Shown: piece after piece, positions 12,498-20,600 of the stretch
Numbering within the stretch: position 1 is the first letter of the stretch
How the letters are laid out: every line of letters starts with the position of its first letter
Assembly: GCA_902571925.1 (NCBI GenBank)
Contig: CACGDW010000006.1
Coordinates: 1-42,644, forward strand
Reading direction: 5' to 3'
DNA from: an uncultured Pelagibacteraceae bacterium
GTDB taxonomy: Bacteria > Pseudomonadota > Alphaproteobacteria > Pelagibacterales > Pelagibacteraceae
Length of the DNA: 42,644 bases
Translations under genes and position numbers: made by a program
Notes under the pieces: generated by a model
The model's input: only the letters and a program-made list of their open reading frames with translations
The model's database searches: none
What the model was told of the DNA's origin: nothing

Positions 12498-13478
12498 TTA
12501 TTTATCAGTATTTCTTAGCATTTTTAATATTATTTCAAGTTCTTGTGGCAAAATTGAGTTAAAGATCAATTCTTTATTTTTTTTTGGATGAATAAACCCA
12601 ATTGTTTTCGCATGAAGAAATTGTCTATTCAGATTCAATATTTTTTTTTCTACTAAAGGATCAATATTTCGTATTTTCTTAAATCTTTTTTTATATTTAT
12701 CATCTCCTACTATATTATTACCTAAGTAATTCATATGAACTCTAATTTGATGAGTTCTCCCAGTTTCTAATTTACATTCTAATAGACTCAATGTTGGAAT
12801 ATTTTTATTTTCAAATAGTTCAACTGTTTTATAATTTGTGATAGCTTTTTTACCTTTCATGTTGCTAACTTCCATCATTTGTCTATTCTTTGAACTTCTA
12901 GTGATTAAAGTTTCAATTTTGCCTTTTGAGGGTCGGATCTTTCCCCAAATTAGTAATTGATAAATTCTCTTAATAGAATGTTGACTAAATTGATTAGATA
13001 AATGTTCATGAGATTGGTTGTTTTTTGCAACTACAACTAATCCAGATGTATTTTTGTCAATTCTGTGGACTATCCCTGGCCGCAATTCATCTCCAATATT
13101 AGATAAAGAATCTTTATCATAGTTTATTAATGCATTTACAATCGTATTATCAAAATTTCCTGCACCAGGATGCATAACAATTCCTGCTGGTTTATTTAGA
13201 ACTATTAAATCTTCGTCCTCATAAATTATATCCAATTTATATTTATATGGTTTTAGAGAAGCCTTCTTAGGCTCAGGTATTGTTAAGCTTAAAATATCAC
13301 CATATCTAACTTTTTTTGCTGGGTCTATCATGATTTTATTATTAAGCTTTAATGATTTATTTAAGATTAAATTTTTAATTCTGGTTCTACTGATGTCTTT
13401 TTTTTTACTATTGATAAATACGTCGATACGAAGGTTTTTTTCAACTTCTTTTACAATCAAATTTATTTTTTTTTCCAT
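12498..13478 (-). CDS. rluD: 23S rRNA pseudouridine synthase, RluD/RluA family
   Basis: 326 residues. An N-terminal S4-like RNA-binding domain (about 15-70, SRTRIKNLILN) precedes the catalytic domain with HRIDKNTSGLVVVAKN, the catalytic Asp at residue 141, and the family motifs LNKPAGIVMHPG and TGRTHQIRVHM. Length and S4 domain fit RluD, which modifies helix 69 of 23S rRNA and helps 50S assembly. RluC has a similar layout, so RluD is the likely but not certain paralogue. Placement upstream of rpoH on the same strand is common in alphaproteobacteria and supports RluD. The start is 23 bases from the divergent tRNA-Arg. Confidence 0.9.
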   Translation of the reverse strand: MEKKINLIVKEVEKNLRIDVFINSKKKDISRTRIKNLILNKSLKLNNKIMIDPAKKVRYGDILSLTIPEPKKASLKPYKYKLDIIYEDEDLIVLNKPAGIVMHPGAGNFDNTIVNALINYDKDSLSNIGDELRPGIVHRIDKNTSGLVVVAKNNQSHEHLSNQFSQHSIKRIYQLLIWGKIRPSKGKIETLITRSSKNRQMMEVSNMKGKKAITNYKTVELFENKNIPTLSLLECKLETGRTHQIRVHMNYLGNNIVGDDKYKKRFKKIRNIDPLVEKKILNLNRQFLHAKTIGFIHPKKNKELIFNSILPQELEIILKMLRNTDK

Positions 13479-13501
13479 AAAATGTTATATTAATATCATA
13501 T

Positions 13502-13578
13502 GCGCTTGTAGCTCAACTGGATAGAGCGCCTGACTTCGGATCAGGAGGTTGAGGGTTCAAGTCCTTCCAGGCGCACCA
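13502..13578 (+). tRNA. tRNA-Arg (anticodon TCG)
   Basis: 77 bases including an encoded CCA. The acceptor stem GCGCTTG pairs with CAGGCGC (one G-U). A D arm with AGCTC...GAGC is followed by the anticodon stem CCTGA/TCAGG enclosing loop CTTCGGA, giving anticodon TCG, and the T arm contains GGTTCAAGTCC. TCG reads arginine CGA and other CGN codons by wobble. It sits between rluD and the accessory glycosyltransferase cluster, a typical edge for variable DNA, although no integrase or attachment repeat was seen. Confidence 0.97.
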
Positions 13579-13630
13579 TTAAATTTGATTTAAAAATACA
13601 TAAAAATGATTTATTAATTATATAAATTAA

Positions 13631-14893
13631 ATGAAAAAAAAAGTTTTTTCCAATAATTTTATTTTAATATATTCATTAATTTTATTTTTTTTTGTTATTT
13701 CTTTTATATACAATGACCTAACTCATTTTTATATTAACCCAATTACAGATAAGTTTGAAAACTTTATAATTTTTGGTGATTGGACTTATGTAATTGACTC
13801 TGCAATTTGTCATAAAAAGGGAGCGGACTTATTTATAAATAATAATTGTGATGTAACTAATAGACCATATCATTATGGGTCTATTTTATTATTTTTACCA
13901 TTTATTGAAAAATTTTATAATTTTTATTATTTATTCTTTCCATTAGTATCGTGCTTTCTAGTAATTTCATTTTTAACTTACTATTTTAAACCTCAAAAAA
14001 TTAAAGATTTTTTTATAGTTTTTTTATTAGTTGCCTCCACACCATTAATGTTGAGTTTTGAAAGAGCTAATATTGAATTACTAATATTTTTGATTTTAAT
14101 TTTAATCTCTTATGTAAGAAAAACATATGTCATTCATTCACTAATACTTTTAGCGACTAGTATGAAATTTTACCCTTTTGTTTCTTCTATAATTCTCATA
14201 TCAAAAAAAAAAAATATTACTCTTTTTTTAAATATATTAATTTTTGGAATATTATTATTTTCAATTTTTTATATTGAACGTGATAATCTAATTAAGATTT
14301 ATTCAATTAATGAGACAATTCAACCTCAATCAGTTGATAGAGTTGGAATGTATTTGTTTTCTTTTCAACTTTTACCAAGGCTAGCAGAATCTATAAGTCT
14401 GCACCTTAAACAGTTTAATGCAGACTATTGTTACATAGTAATTAGTTTACTTTTAATGATAACATTTTTTTATAGTATTGTAAAAAATGTTTCATGGAAT
14501 AGTAAAAAAGTTTATTTGATAAACCTAGATTTAGATAAATTTGAAGACAGACTTTTTCTAATTTCTTCAGTAATGCTTATAACTATTTATTTTACAACAA
14601 TGAGTTACTTGTATAAAGAAATCTATTTTCTTGGCCTGTTGCCTTTTTTGAAAAAAAATTTCTTTAAAGGAAGAAATATATATATCAAATTGATCTATAA
14701 ATTAGTTTTATTAAAATTTATTTTGTTGACATTTTTATGGATTATTCAAACTACATTATTTAGTACATCAGTATTTATAAAAGGATTTAATATTTTAACA
14801 AAAGGAATTATTGATAATATATTAATTATTTTTTTGGTTTTAGTACTGATTGATTTTTTAAAAGAAAATATAAAGTTAAGATTTAAATTTTAA
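13631..14893 (+). CDS. Polytopic membrane glycosyltransferase, GT87/DUF2029-like
   Basis: 420 residues, mostly hydrophobic, with about ten predicted transmembrane helices. The first extracytoplasmic loop holds FGDWTYVIDSA, an acidic loop of the kind used catalytically in GT-C enzymes, then PYHYGSIL. Further on are SFERANIELLIFL and MKFYPFV, resembling the conserved segments of the GT87/DUF2029 mannosyltransferase family. GT-C enzymes use polyprenyl-phosphate sugars outside the membrane, so it may add a sugar to a lipid-linked or surface acceptor. It is extremely AT-rich and Phe/Ile/Lys-rich even for this genome. It converges on a GT2 gene 5 bases away. Family assignment is moderate; donor and acceptor are unknown. 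Confidence 0.65.
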   Translation: MKKKVFSNNFILIYSLILFFFVISFIYNDLTHFYINPITDKFENFIIFGDWTYVIDSAICHKKGADLFINNNCDVTNRPYHYGSILLFLPFIEKFYNFYYLFFPLVSCFLVISFLTYYFKPQKIKDFFIVFLLVASTPLMLSFERANIELLIFLILILISYVRKTYVIHSLILLATSMKFYPFVSSIILISKKKNITLFLNILIFGILLFSIFYIERDNLIKIYSINETIQPQSVDRVGMYLFSFQLLPRLAESISLHLKQFNADYCYIVISLLLMITFFYSIVKNVSWNSKKVYLINLDLDKFEDRLFLISSVMLITIYFTTMSYLYKEIYFLGLLPFLKKNFFKGRNIYIKLIYKLVLLKFILLTFLWIIQTTLFSTSVFIKGFNILTKGIIDNILIIFLVLVLIDFLKENIKLRFKF

Positions 14894-14898
14894 CTAAG

Positions 14899-15900
14899 TT
14901 AGTACTTATTTTTTAAAATATAAAAATCAAAAATACCCCAAAAAAAAGAATATATAAATAAAAGCATATGAAGATAAATATATGGAATACATTTTAAAGA
15001 CACAATTATTCCTTTTGATGAATTTAAAAATTTTAAAAATTCAAAATTATTAATTAATAATAGAATATTTAATATTAATGAAATTTGTAAAAAAGGTAAT
15101 TCTTGATATAAAAATTTAATAAAAATTAGAAAAATTTGTAAAAAAATGATTACTATACTGTTAATTACTGGTTTGTAATTTTTTTGGCTTATTTTTTTTT
15201 CAATATTTTTATTTCTTAAAAACATTTTCATCTCGCCAGTATGTATTCTACTAAGTTTTTTAATAAATTGAAAAATATTAAAATCTACAAGGTGTTTTAC
15301 TTTTAAATTTCTAAAAATTGGAATTTTGTATCCCTTTTTTATTAACCTATACCCAAGGTCCGCATCTTCTGCATTACTTCCTACAAAATTTCCATCAAAT
15401 CCTCCAACTTTAAAAAAAATTTTTTTTTCAATTGAAAAGAAATTGGACACAAGATTTTCAATAAACTTTTTTTTTGCAGAAAAAATATAGTAGCATTGAT
15501 AACTCTGAAGATACTGTGTTGATATCTTTTCATAATTTGGATTATGGCTGTAAATACCTTGTATCATTTGATAGTTATCTTTTTTTTTAAATGATTTTTG
15601 AATTATGTTTAGGGAGTCTTTTTTAATTATTACATCTGAATCAATAAAAACTAATATATTGCCTTTTGCTAATTTTGCACCAATATTCCGAGCAAAACCA
15701 GAGCCATGATTTTTTTTTAATCTCTTAAATTTGCAAGAAAATTTTTTTATGATTTGATCAGATTTATCAAGACTGTTATCGGATACAGCAATTACTTCAA
15801 AATTTTTATAAGTTGATTTGTAAACTGCTTCTAAACATTGTTTTAAACTTTTTTCAGAATTATAAAATGGAATTATTACTGAGATGTTTGGCTTATGCAT
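14899..15900 (-). CDS. Family 2 glycosyltransferase with C-terminal membrane segments
   Basis: 333 residues. The GT-A fold begins with ISVIIPFYNSEKSLKQCLEA. The nucleotide-sugar Asp is in VSDNS (Asp41) and the metal-binding DSD motif is at residues 87-89 (FIDSDV). The acceptor-side motif NAEDADLGYRLIKKGYK follows. The last 90 or so residues are hydrophobic with two or three likely transmembrane helices, so the enzyme is membrane-bound with a cytoplasmic active site. It is the last gene of a minus-strand operon, 9 bases after the radical SAM gene. The family is certain; the sugar transferred is not determinable. Confidence 0.88.
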   Translation of the reverse strand: MHKPNISVIIPFYNSEKSLKQCLEAVYKSTYKNFEVIAVSDNSLDKSDQIIKKFSCKFKRLKKNHGSGFARNIGAKLAKGNILVFIDSDVIIKKDSLNIIQKSFKKKDNYQMIQGIYSHNPNYEKISTQYLQSYQCYYIFSAKKKFIENLVSNFFSIEKKIFFKVGGFDGNFVGSNAEDADLGYRLIKKGYKIPIFRNLKVKHLVDFNIFQFIKKLSRIHTGEMKMFLRNKNIEKKISQKNYKPVINSIVIIFLQIFLIFIKFLYQELPFLQISLILNILLLINNFEFLKFLNSSKGIIVSLKCIPYIYLHMLLFIYSFFWGIFDFYILKNKY

Positions 15901-15909
15901 TTCCCAAGG

Positions 15910-17040
15910 TTATATTGATAGAGTTTTTTTTAATAATCTTGGATAAAGCTTCGCGTTAAAAAGGATATTAGCGTGATTGAAGCATTCATGAGTACAAAAA
16001 CATTTTGTATTTTTAATAAAGTCTTTTTCTTTTTTTGCTTTATGAGAGAGCCAAAGTTTTTTAAAATCTAAATTATAATCTCTTATATTTCCAATTTTAT
16101 GACTATCTCCAAGGATTTCACATGGAAACACATCTCCCTCTGGATACATAACACCACTTATATTTCCAGCATAACAAGGTACTGAATATTTTTTTTCCTC
16201 AAATGTTTTTAAAACTAATTCATTTAACATCATCCTAGCAGCAGTAGCTAATTTGTGACCACTAAACCTAGAGTGACCAGACATTTTTTTTTTACGAAAT
16301 AAATCATCTCTAAATTTTACTGCCTCTTTATAAAGATTAATGTCTAAATTTTCATTTACTTTTTCTTTTGGATCGCCTCTAACTAAATTAATTGAAATAT
16401 TATCCGGTGATACTAATTGGTAGATTTCTTGGATGATATCTTTAAATTTATTTTGATTTTGCTCAGTGAAAGTAGCTATTATGCCTATATTTATTCTTTC
16501 ATATTTTTTTTGTAATCTTTTTAACATATGAATTGTTTTAATTGCTTTTTCAAATGAATTTTCTCCATCTTTAACTTGTTTGTCCATTCTTATAAAATCA
16601 TGGTCTTTTCCTATTCCGTCAATTGAAATTTGTTGGTTTAATGTAATTTTTTTACAACTCTCCATCATATAATTTATCTGAGTTTCCATTTTTTCTGTAT
16701 ACCAACCATTCGACGGTATTGTTAAAATAGGAACTTTAGTATTTTCGTAAAAAATTTTCACTATCTCATGAAGATCGTGCCTTAAAAAAGGCTCCCCTCC
16801 AGTTAAAATTAAATGAAGAATTGGGTCCATACTTTTTGTAATTTTTTCAAGTTCTTCTAATGTTAATTCATTAAATTTTTTATTTAAGCTGTCGTGATAA
16901 AAGCAGTGAGAGCATTTAAGATTACATCTGCTAGTAGGGTAAAAAATGAAATATGAGGGTAATTGATTATATTTTATTAATGATTTAAATAAATGATTAT
17001 AATATTGTTTAGGTTTATTATTGTCTATATCTGTTATCAT
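15910..17040 (-). CDS. Radical SAM enzyme with SPASM-like C-terminal domain
   Basis: 376 residues. The SAM-cluster motif is CNLKCSHC (Cys39, Cys43, Cys46), followed by the SAM-binding LILTGGEPFLRHDL and ISIDGIGKDHDFIR. The C-terminal part has Cys-rich elements (VPCYAGNISGVMYPEGDVFP then CEILGDS, and later TKCFCTHECFNH), indicating auxiliary iron-sulfur cluster binding of SPASM or twitch type. Such enzymes modify peptides, sugars or cofactors; this one lies among glycosyltransferase, methyltransferase and ABC exporter genes. It starts 3 bases after the methyltransferase. No precursor peptide gene fits in the adjacent gaps, so a peptide substrate is not supported. Substrate unknown. Confidence 0.85.
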   Translation of the reverse strand: MITDIDNNKPKQYYNHLFKSLIKYNQLPSYFIFYPTSRCNLKCSHCFYHDSLNKKFNELTLEELEKITKSMDPILHLILTGGEPFLRHDLHEIVKIFYENTKVPILTIPSNGWYTEKMETQINYMMESCKKITLNQQISIDGIGKDHDFIRMDKQVKDGENSFEKAIKTIHMLKRLQKKYERINIGIIATFTEQNQNKFKDIIQEIYQLVSPDNISINLVRGDPKEKVNENLDINLYKEAVKFRDDLFRKKKMSGHSRFSGHKLATAARMMLNELVLKTFEEKKYSVPCYAGNISGVMYPEGDVFPCEILGDSHKIGNIRDYNLDFKKLWLSHKAKKEKDFIKNTKCFCTHECFNHANILFNAKLYPRLLKKTLSI

Positions 17041-17043
17041 GTG

Positions 17044-17850
17044 TTATTTCTTAATTAAAACTATTTTTCTTCCCATACAAAAAAAATCTTTTGAGATTTT
17101 AATTAAAATTTTGTCTATCAAATTTAAAATTTGTAAAAAAAAATTATTCATAGGAATATAGAAAGTTTTTGATGTTACCCCTCCTGAATTTAAAAAAACT
17201 AAACATTCCATATAACCTTGATATTCTATTTTAAAGAATTTATCTAAATTTTCATTAAATTTTTTTTTATCATCAAATATAAGGTTTGAAATAGCTAAAT
17301 TTCCATCAAACAAATCCTCTTTGTCTAATAAAGCTTTTTCTTCATTCCAAACATCCACTTCAAAATCAAAACCTTCATGTTTCATTATCATCGTTATTAA
17401 TTGAAAAATAACTGAACAGTATGGTTCAAATATGATTAGTTTACCATTTTTCTTCAAAATTCTATTCATTTCTTTAAAGAATTTCATCGGATAAGCTAAA
17501 TGGTGGATCATATTCGTCGAAATAATATAATTATAGGACTCATCTTTAAAATTAGTTGAGTGAGCATCTATATCTTTAATATCAATATGATCATCCGAGC
17601 TGAAGTCAGTAGTCTTAAAATTTTTATTAAATATATACTTTTTAGAAAATCCAGCACCTGAACCAACTTCAATTCCAATATCTTCCGCGTTTATAAATTG
17701 ATTCATCCATTCAAATCTTTTTTTTAGCAAAAAATCTAAATTTTTTGATTTTGATTCAAAAAAAATTTTTCTTGCTTTTAGTGTATCTGAAACAATATTC
17801 ATCTTATTTTCATCTTTTTTATAAATTGCTCTTTTTTTTAATTTTATCAT
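17044..17850 (-). CDS. SAM-dependent methyltransferase, class I (type 11-like)
   Basis: 268 residues. The SAM-binding motif I is IGIEVGSGAGFSKKY (Gly-rich loop at about 61-67). Motif II/III positions show ISTNMIHHLAYPMKFFKEM and LKKNGKLIIFEP, typical of Methyltransf_11 proteins. The last 70 residues include a hydrophobic stretch (NNFFLQILNLIDKILI) that could touch the membrane. The start at 17850 gives a Lys-rich N terminus; Met17 (17802) is a plausible alternative. It is the middle of the minus-strand operon, 27 bases after the ABC permease and 3 before the radical SAM gene. It probably methylates the product or carrier of the cluster; the acceptor is unknown. Confidence 0.8.
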   Translation of the reverse strand: MIKLKKRAIYKKDENKMNIVSDTLKARKIFFESKSKNLDFLLKKRFEWMNQFINAEDIGIEVGSGAGFSKKYIFNKNFKTTDFSSDDHIDIKDIDAHSTNFKDESYNYIISTNMIHHLAYPMKFFKEMNRILKKNGKLIIFEPYCSVIFQLITMIMKHEGFDFEVDVWNEEKALLDKEDLFDGNLAISNLIFDDKKKFNENLDKFFKIEYQGYMECLVFLNSGGVTSKTFYIPMNNFFLQILNLIDKILIKISKDFFCMGRKIVLIKK

Positions 17851-17877
17851 TTATCTATTTTTAAGATTTATTTAAAT

Positions 17878-18669
17878 TTATTCTCCAATGTTAATCAAAG
17901 TACCTTTTTTTCTTGCCTTTTCAAAAGAATAATAAAACGAAAAAATTCCAATAATTAGATAAATCAAATTTAGATAAAGTGCCTGTATTATATTTTGAAA
18001 ATCAACACTTTGATTGATTAATATGTTTCGAGCCTCTTCAAAAATATAAACAAGTGGAAGAGAGTAAGCAATTTTTTGGAAAAATTCTGGTAAAATTTCT
18101 ATAGGATAATAAATACATCCAAAAGGAGCTAATAAAAACATTGTAGACCAAGCAATATTTTCAAATGATGGACCAAACCTTAATAAGCCAGAGGATACAA
18201 ATATACCAAGAGTGACTCCAAAGATATATAAGCTAAAAAAAAGAAAAAATAAATGTATTCCAAGATCCAATAAAGATATCCCAAAAAGTGGAGAGGTTAA
18301 AAGTATAGCGGGTATTAAACCAATTAAAGCTCTAATTAGAGCTGTAAATACTAAAGAAATTATTATTTCACTTATTTTTATTGGAGCAATAAATAAATTA
18401 GTAAAATTCCTACTCCATATTTCTTCTAGAAATAACATGTTAAATCCAATACTGGTTCTAAATAAGAAATCATATAAAATCGCACAAGTTAGTATAACTC
18501 CTACCGCATTATTATAATAAGTGCTATGGATAGCGAAAAAATTAGATATGAACCCCCATAAAGTAATTTGAATAGATGGCCAGTATATTAAATCTAAAAT
18601 TCTTGGAAAAGATCTAGTAATCAAAAAAAAATGTCTTAAAAAAAGTCCGTATATTCTATTAAATTTCAT
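17878..18669 (-). CDS. ABC-2 type exporter, permease subunit
   Basis: 263 residues with six predicted transmembrane helices and the ABC-2 membrane-domain layout (DrrB/NodJ/Wzm-like): an amphipathic N terminus (YGLFLRHFFLITRSFPRI), a conserved cytoplasmic segment EEIWSRNFTNLFIAPIK, and a late loop APFGCIYYPIEILPEFFQK before the last helices. It overlaps the upstream ATPase gene by 11 bases, so the two form one transporter. ABC-2 systems of this type export polysaccharides, glycolipids or small hydrophobic molecules. With glycosyltransferases next door, export of a lipid-linked glycan is the simplest reading, but this is inference. Confidence 0.85.
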   Translation of the reverse strand: MKFNRIYGLFLRHFFLITRSFPRILDLIYWPSIQITLWGFISNFFAIHSTYYNNAVGVILTCAILYDFLFRTSIGFNMLFLEEIWSRNFTNLFIAPIKISEIIISLVFTALIRALIGLIPAILLTSPLFGISLLDLGIHLFFLFFSLYIFGVTLGIFVSSGLLRFGPSFENIAWSTMFLLAPFGCIYYPIEILPEFFQKIAYSLPLVYIFEEARNILINQSVDFQNIIQALYLNLIYLIIGIFSFYYSFEKARKKGTLINIGE

Positions 18670-19393
18670 TATGAGACCTTGAAAGTTTTAAAAATACTTC
18701 TTCTAAATTTTGTCTACCATGTTTTGAAATTAAGTCTTCTGGTTTTCCTTTGTCTATAACCACACCATCTTTCATCATTAGTACAAAAGAACACAGTCTA
18801 GTTACCTCACTCATATTATGAGAAGCTAATAGTATTGATATCTTATTTTCCTTTTTATAATTTTCTAGAAAGGTTCTTACAAAATCTCCAACCTCTGGAT
18901 CTAAAGATGCTGTAGGTTCATCTAAAAAAAGGACCTCTGGTTTATTGATTAATGCCTTTGCTAAACTTACCCTATTTTTTTGACCTGAGGAAAGCTCACC
19001 AGTTATTTTTTTTAATAAGCTTTCTAATCTTAATGTATTAACAAGATATTCAATTCTACTTTTTATATTTTTGACGCTATATAACCTTCCATAAACAACT
19101 AGATTTTGTTCTACAGTAAGTTTTTTTGGCAATTCTATATATGGAGAAATAAAATTAATTTTTTGAAGAATGTTAATTCTACTTTTTTCAATCTGCATTC
19201 CATTAATATTTATTTGTCCATCAGAAGGCTTGAGCAAACCAAGCAACATCCCTATAGTTGTTGTTTTCCCACAACCATTTGGGCCCAAAAGTCCAATTAC
19301 TTCATTTTCATTTATTCTGAAATTTAATTTTTTTACAGCATCTTTTTTACCAAAAGATTTAGAAAGATTTATTACTTCTACAGAATTTACCAT
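18659..19393 (-). CDS. ABC-2 type exporter, ATP-binding subunit
   Basis: 244 residues. Walker A GPNGCGKT is at 37-44, the signature is ELSSGQKNRVSLAKAL, Walker B is VLFLDEPTASLDP, and the switch histidine is in LLASHNMSE. The layout fits DrrA/NodI-type exporters with no C-terminal substrate-recognition domain. It pairs with the overlapping downstream permease. Its ATG shares a base with the tsaC stop (TAATG), so the exporter is translationally coupled to a housekeeping gene. Substrate not determinable. Confidence 0.9.
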   Translation of the reverse strand: MVNSVEVINLSKSFGKKDAVKKLNFRINENEVIGLLGPNGCGKTTTIGMLLGLLKPSDGQININGMQIEKSRINILQKINFISPYIELPKKLTVEQNLVVYGRLYSVKNIKSRIEYLVNTLRLESLLKKITGELSSGQKNRVSLAKALINKPEVLFLDEPTASLDPEVGDFVRTFLENYKKENKISILLASHNMSEVTRLCSFVLMMKDGVVIDKGKPEDLISKHGRQNLEEVFLKLSRSHNEI

Positions 19394-20325
19394 TAAAATT
19401 TTGACGCTCTTATTAATCTATCGTTAATAGTTTTACCTAATCCTTTATTGGGAATTTTTTTTACAACTATAGACTTATGTTTATTTTTCTTTATTTTTCT
19501 AAGTATACTATATAAATTTCTTGCTGCTTCTTTTAAATTACCATTTTTAGATAAAAAATAATAGTTTGATCTGATTTCCTTTGTTTTATTTATAAACAAG
19601 CAAGCTTCACCCTTTTTAATTTTTCTTGCATTTAGACTTATTGGAATACCAGGAGAATAGTGTAGCTTAAATTGGCCTGGGGAAGATATCTTTAAGGGGT
19701 TGTTATTTATTAAAACTTTTTTATTTAATACTTTTTTAATTAATGAAGTTTCTAAACCGCCTAATCTTAATATCTTAGGTTTATTTCTTAAATCAACTAT
19801 AGTTGACTCAAGACCAATAGATGATTTTCCACCTTCTAATATAAATTTTATCTTTTTTCCAAAGTCATCTCTAACATCACTTGAATTTACAGCACTCACC
19901 TTTGATGATAAATTGGCACTAGGAGCTGCCAATGGGTAATCTAATTTTTTTAATAGCTTTCTTGTTATAGGATGTTTAGGAAATCTAACTGCTAAAGTTT
20001 TTTTATAATTAGTGGCAAATTTAGATATTTCTGAATTTTTTTTTAAATACAGAACAAATGTAATTGGACCAGGACAAAATTTTTTATACAACTTAATAAA
20101 ATCGTTATTAAAAATACAATCTTTTTTGAGATTTTGAATATTGTGATAATGAACTATAAGAGGATTACTTTTTGGTCTTTTTTTAAGCTTAAATATTTTT
20201 TTACATGCTTTGTTTGAATAAGCATTGCCAGCCAATCCATAAACGGTTTCAGTAGGTATAGCTACACATTCGTTATTGTCTAAGATTTTTTTAGCTTTTT
20301 TAATATTTGCAAGATTCATTTTCAT
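19393..20325 (-). CDS. tsaC: L-threonylcarbamoyladenylate synthase, Sua5 type
   Basis: 310 residues. The YrdC-like domain shows IPTETVYGLAGNAYS, LKKRPKSNPLIVH, PGPITFVLY and AAPSANLSSKVS, the ATP/threonine-binding elements. The extra C-terminal part, joined through SSPGQFKLHYSPGIP, is the Sua5 extension, so this is the long TsaC2/Sua5 form rather than short TsaC. It makes threonylcarbamoyl-AMP for the t6A37 modification of ANN-decoding tRNAs and is essential in most bacteria. Only 20 bases separate its start from the divergent xseB. It leads the minus-strand operon that continues into the ABC exporter and radical SAM genes. Met3 (20319) is an alternative start. Confidence 0.93.
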   Translation of the reverse strand: MKMNLANIKKAKKILDNNECVAIPTETVYGLAGNAYSNKACKKIFKLKKRPKSNPLIVHYHNIQNLKKDCIFNNDFIKLYKKFCPGPITFVLYLKKNSEISKFATNYKKTLAVRFPKHPITRKLLKKLDYPLAAPSANLSSKVSAVNSSDVRDDFGKKIKFILEGGKSSIGLESTIVDLRNKPKILRLGGLETSLIKKVLNKKVLINNNPLKISSPGQFKLHYSPGIPISLNARKIKKGEACLFINKTKEIRSNYYFLSKNGNLKEAARNLYSILRKIKKNKHKSIVVKKIPNKGLGKTINDRLIRASKF

Positions 20326-20345
20326 GTATTATCTGAGAGTATTAT

Positions 20346-20600
20346 ATGAAAGATATAAATTTACAAAATGATTATAACTCCTTAACTCTTGAAGAATTAA
20401 CCCAAGAGGCTAACAAGATGATTGAAGATCTTGAAAATCAAAAGGATTTAGAAAATTCAATAGAAAATTATCAAACTTTGTTGAAACTTAATAATATAAT
20501 AGAAAAGAAATTTCAAAAAGACATTAAAAGTGTTAGTGAAAAAACAAAAGAAAGTATTTTGAAAATAACTTCAAAAAAGAATGAAAAAAAAATTAAATAA
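20346..20600 (+). CDS. xseB: Exodeoxyribonuclease VII small subunit
   Basis: 84 residues. The compact helical XseB domain is recognisable as LTLEELTQEANKMIEDLENQ followed by an amphipathic helix of about the usual spacing, then a Lys-rich tail. XseB binds XseA to form exonuclease VII, which degrades single-stranded DNA to oligonucleotides. The 3' end overlaps ispA by 20 bases, and xseB-ispA-dxs is the classic proteobacterial operon, which supports the call for this short, weakly conserved protein. xseA is not in the window. Confidence 0.88.
   Translation: MKDINLQNDYNSLTLEELTQEANKMIEDLENQKDLENSIENYQTLLKLNNIIEKKFQKDIKSVSEKTKESILKITSKKNEKKIK

Noticed and set aside
15901-17877. RiPP or mycofactocin-like system around the radical SAM and GT2 genes
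   Set aside because: Gaps of 3, 9 and 27 bases leave no room for a precursor peptide, and no peptide-binding RRE-like gene or mycofactocin partner is present.
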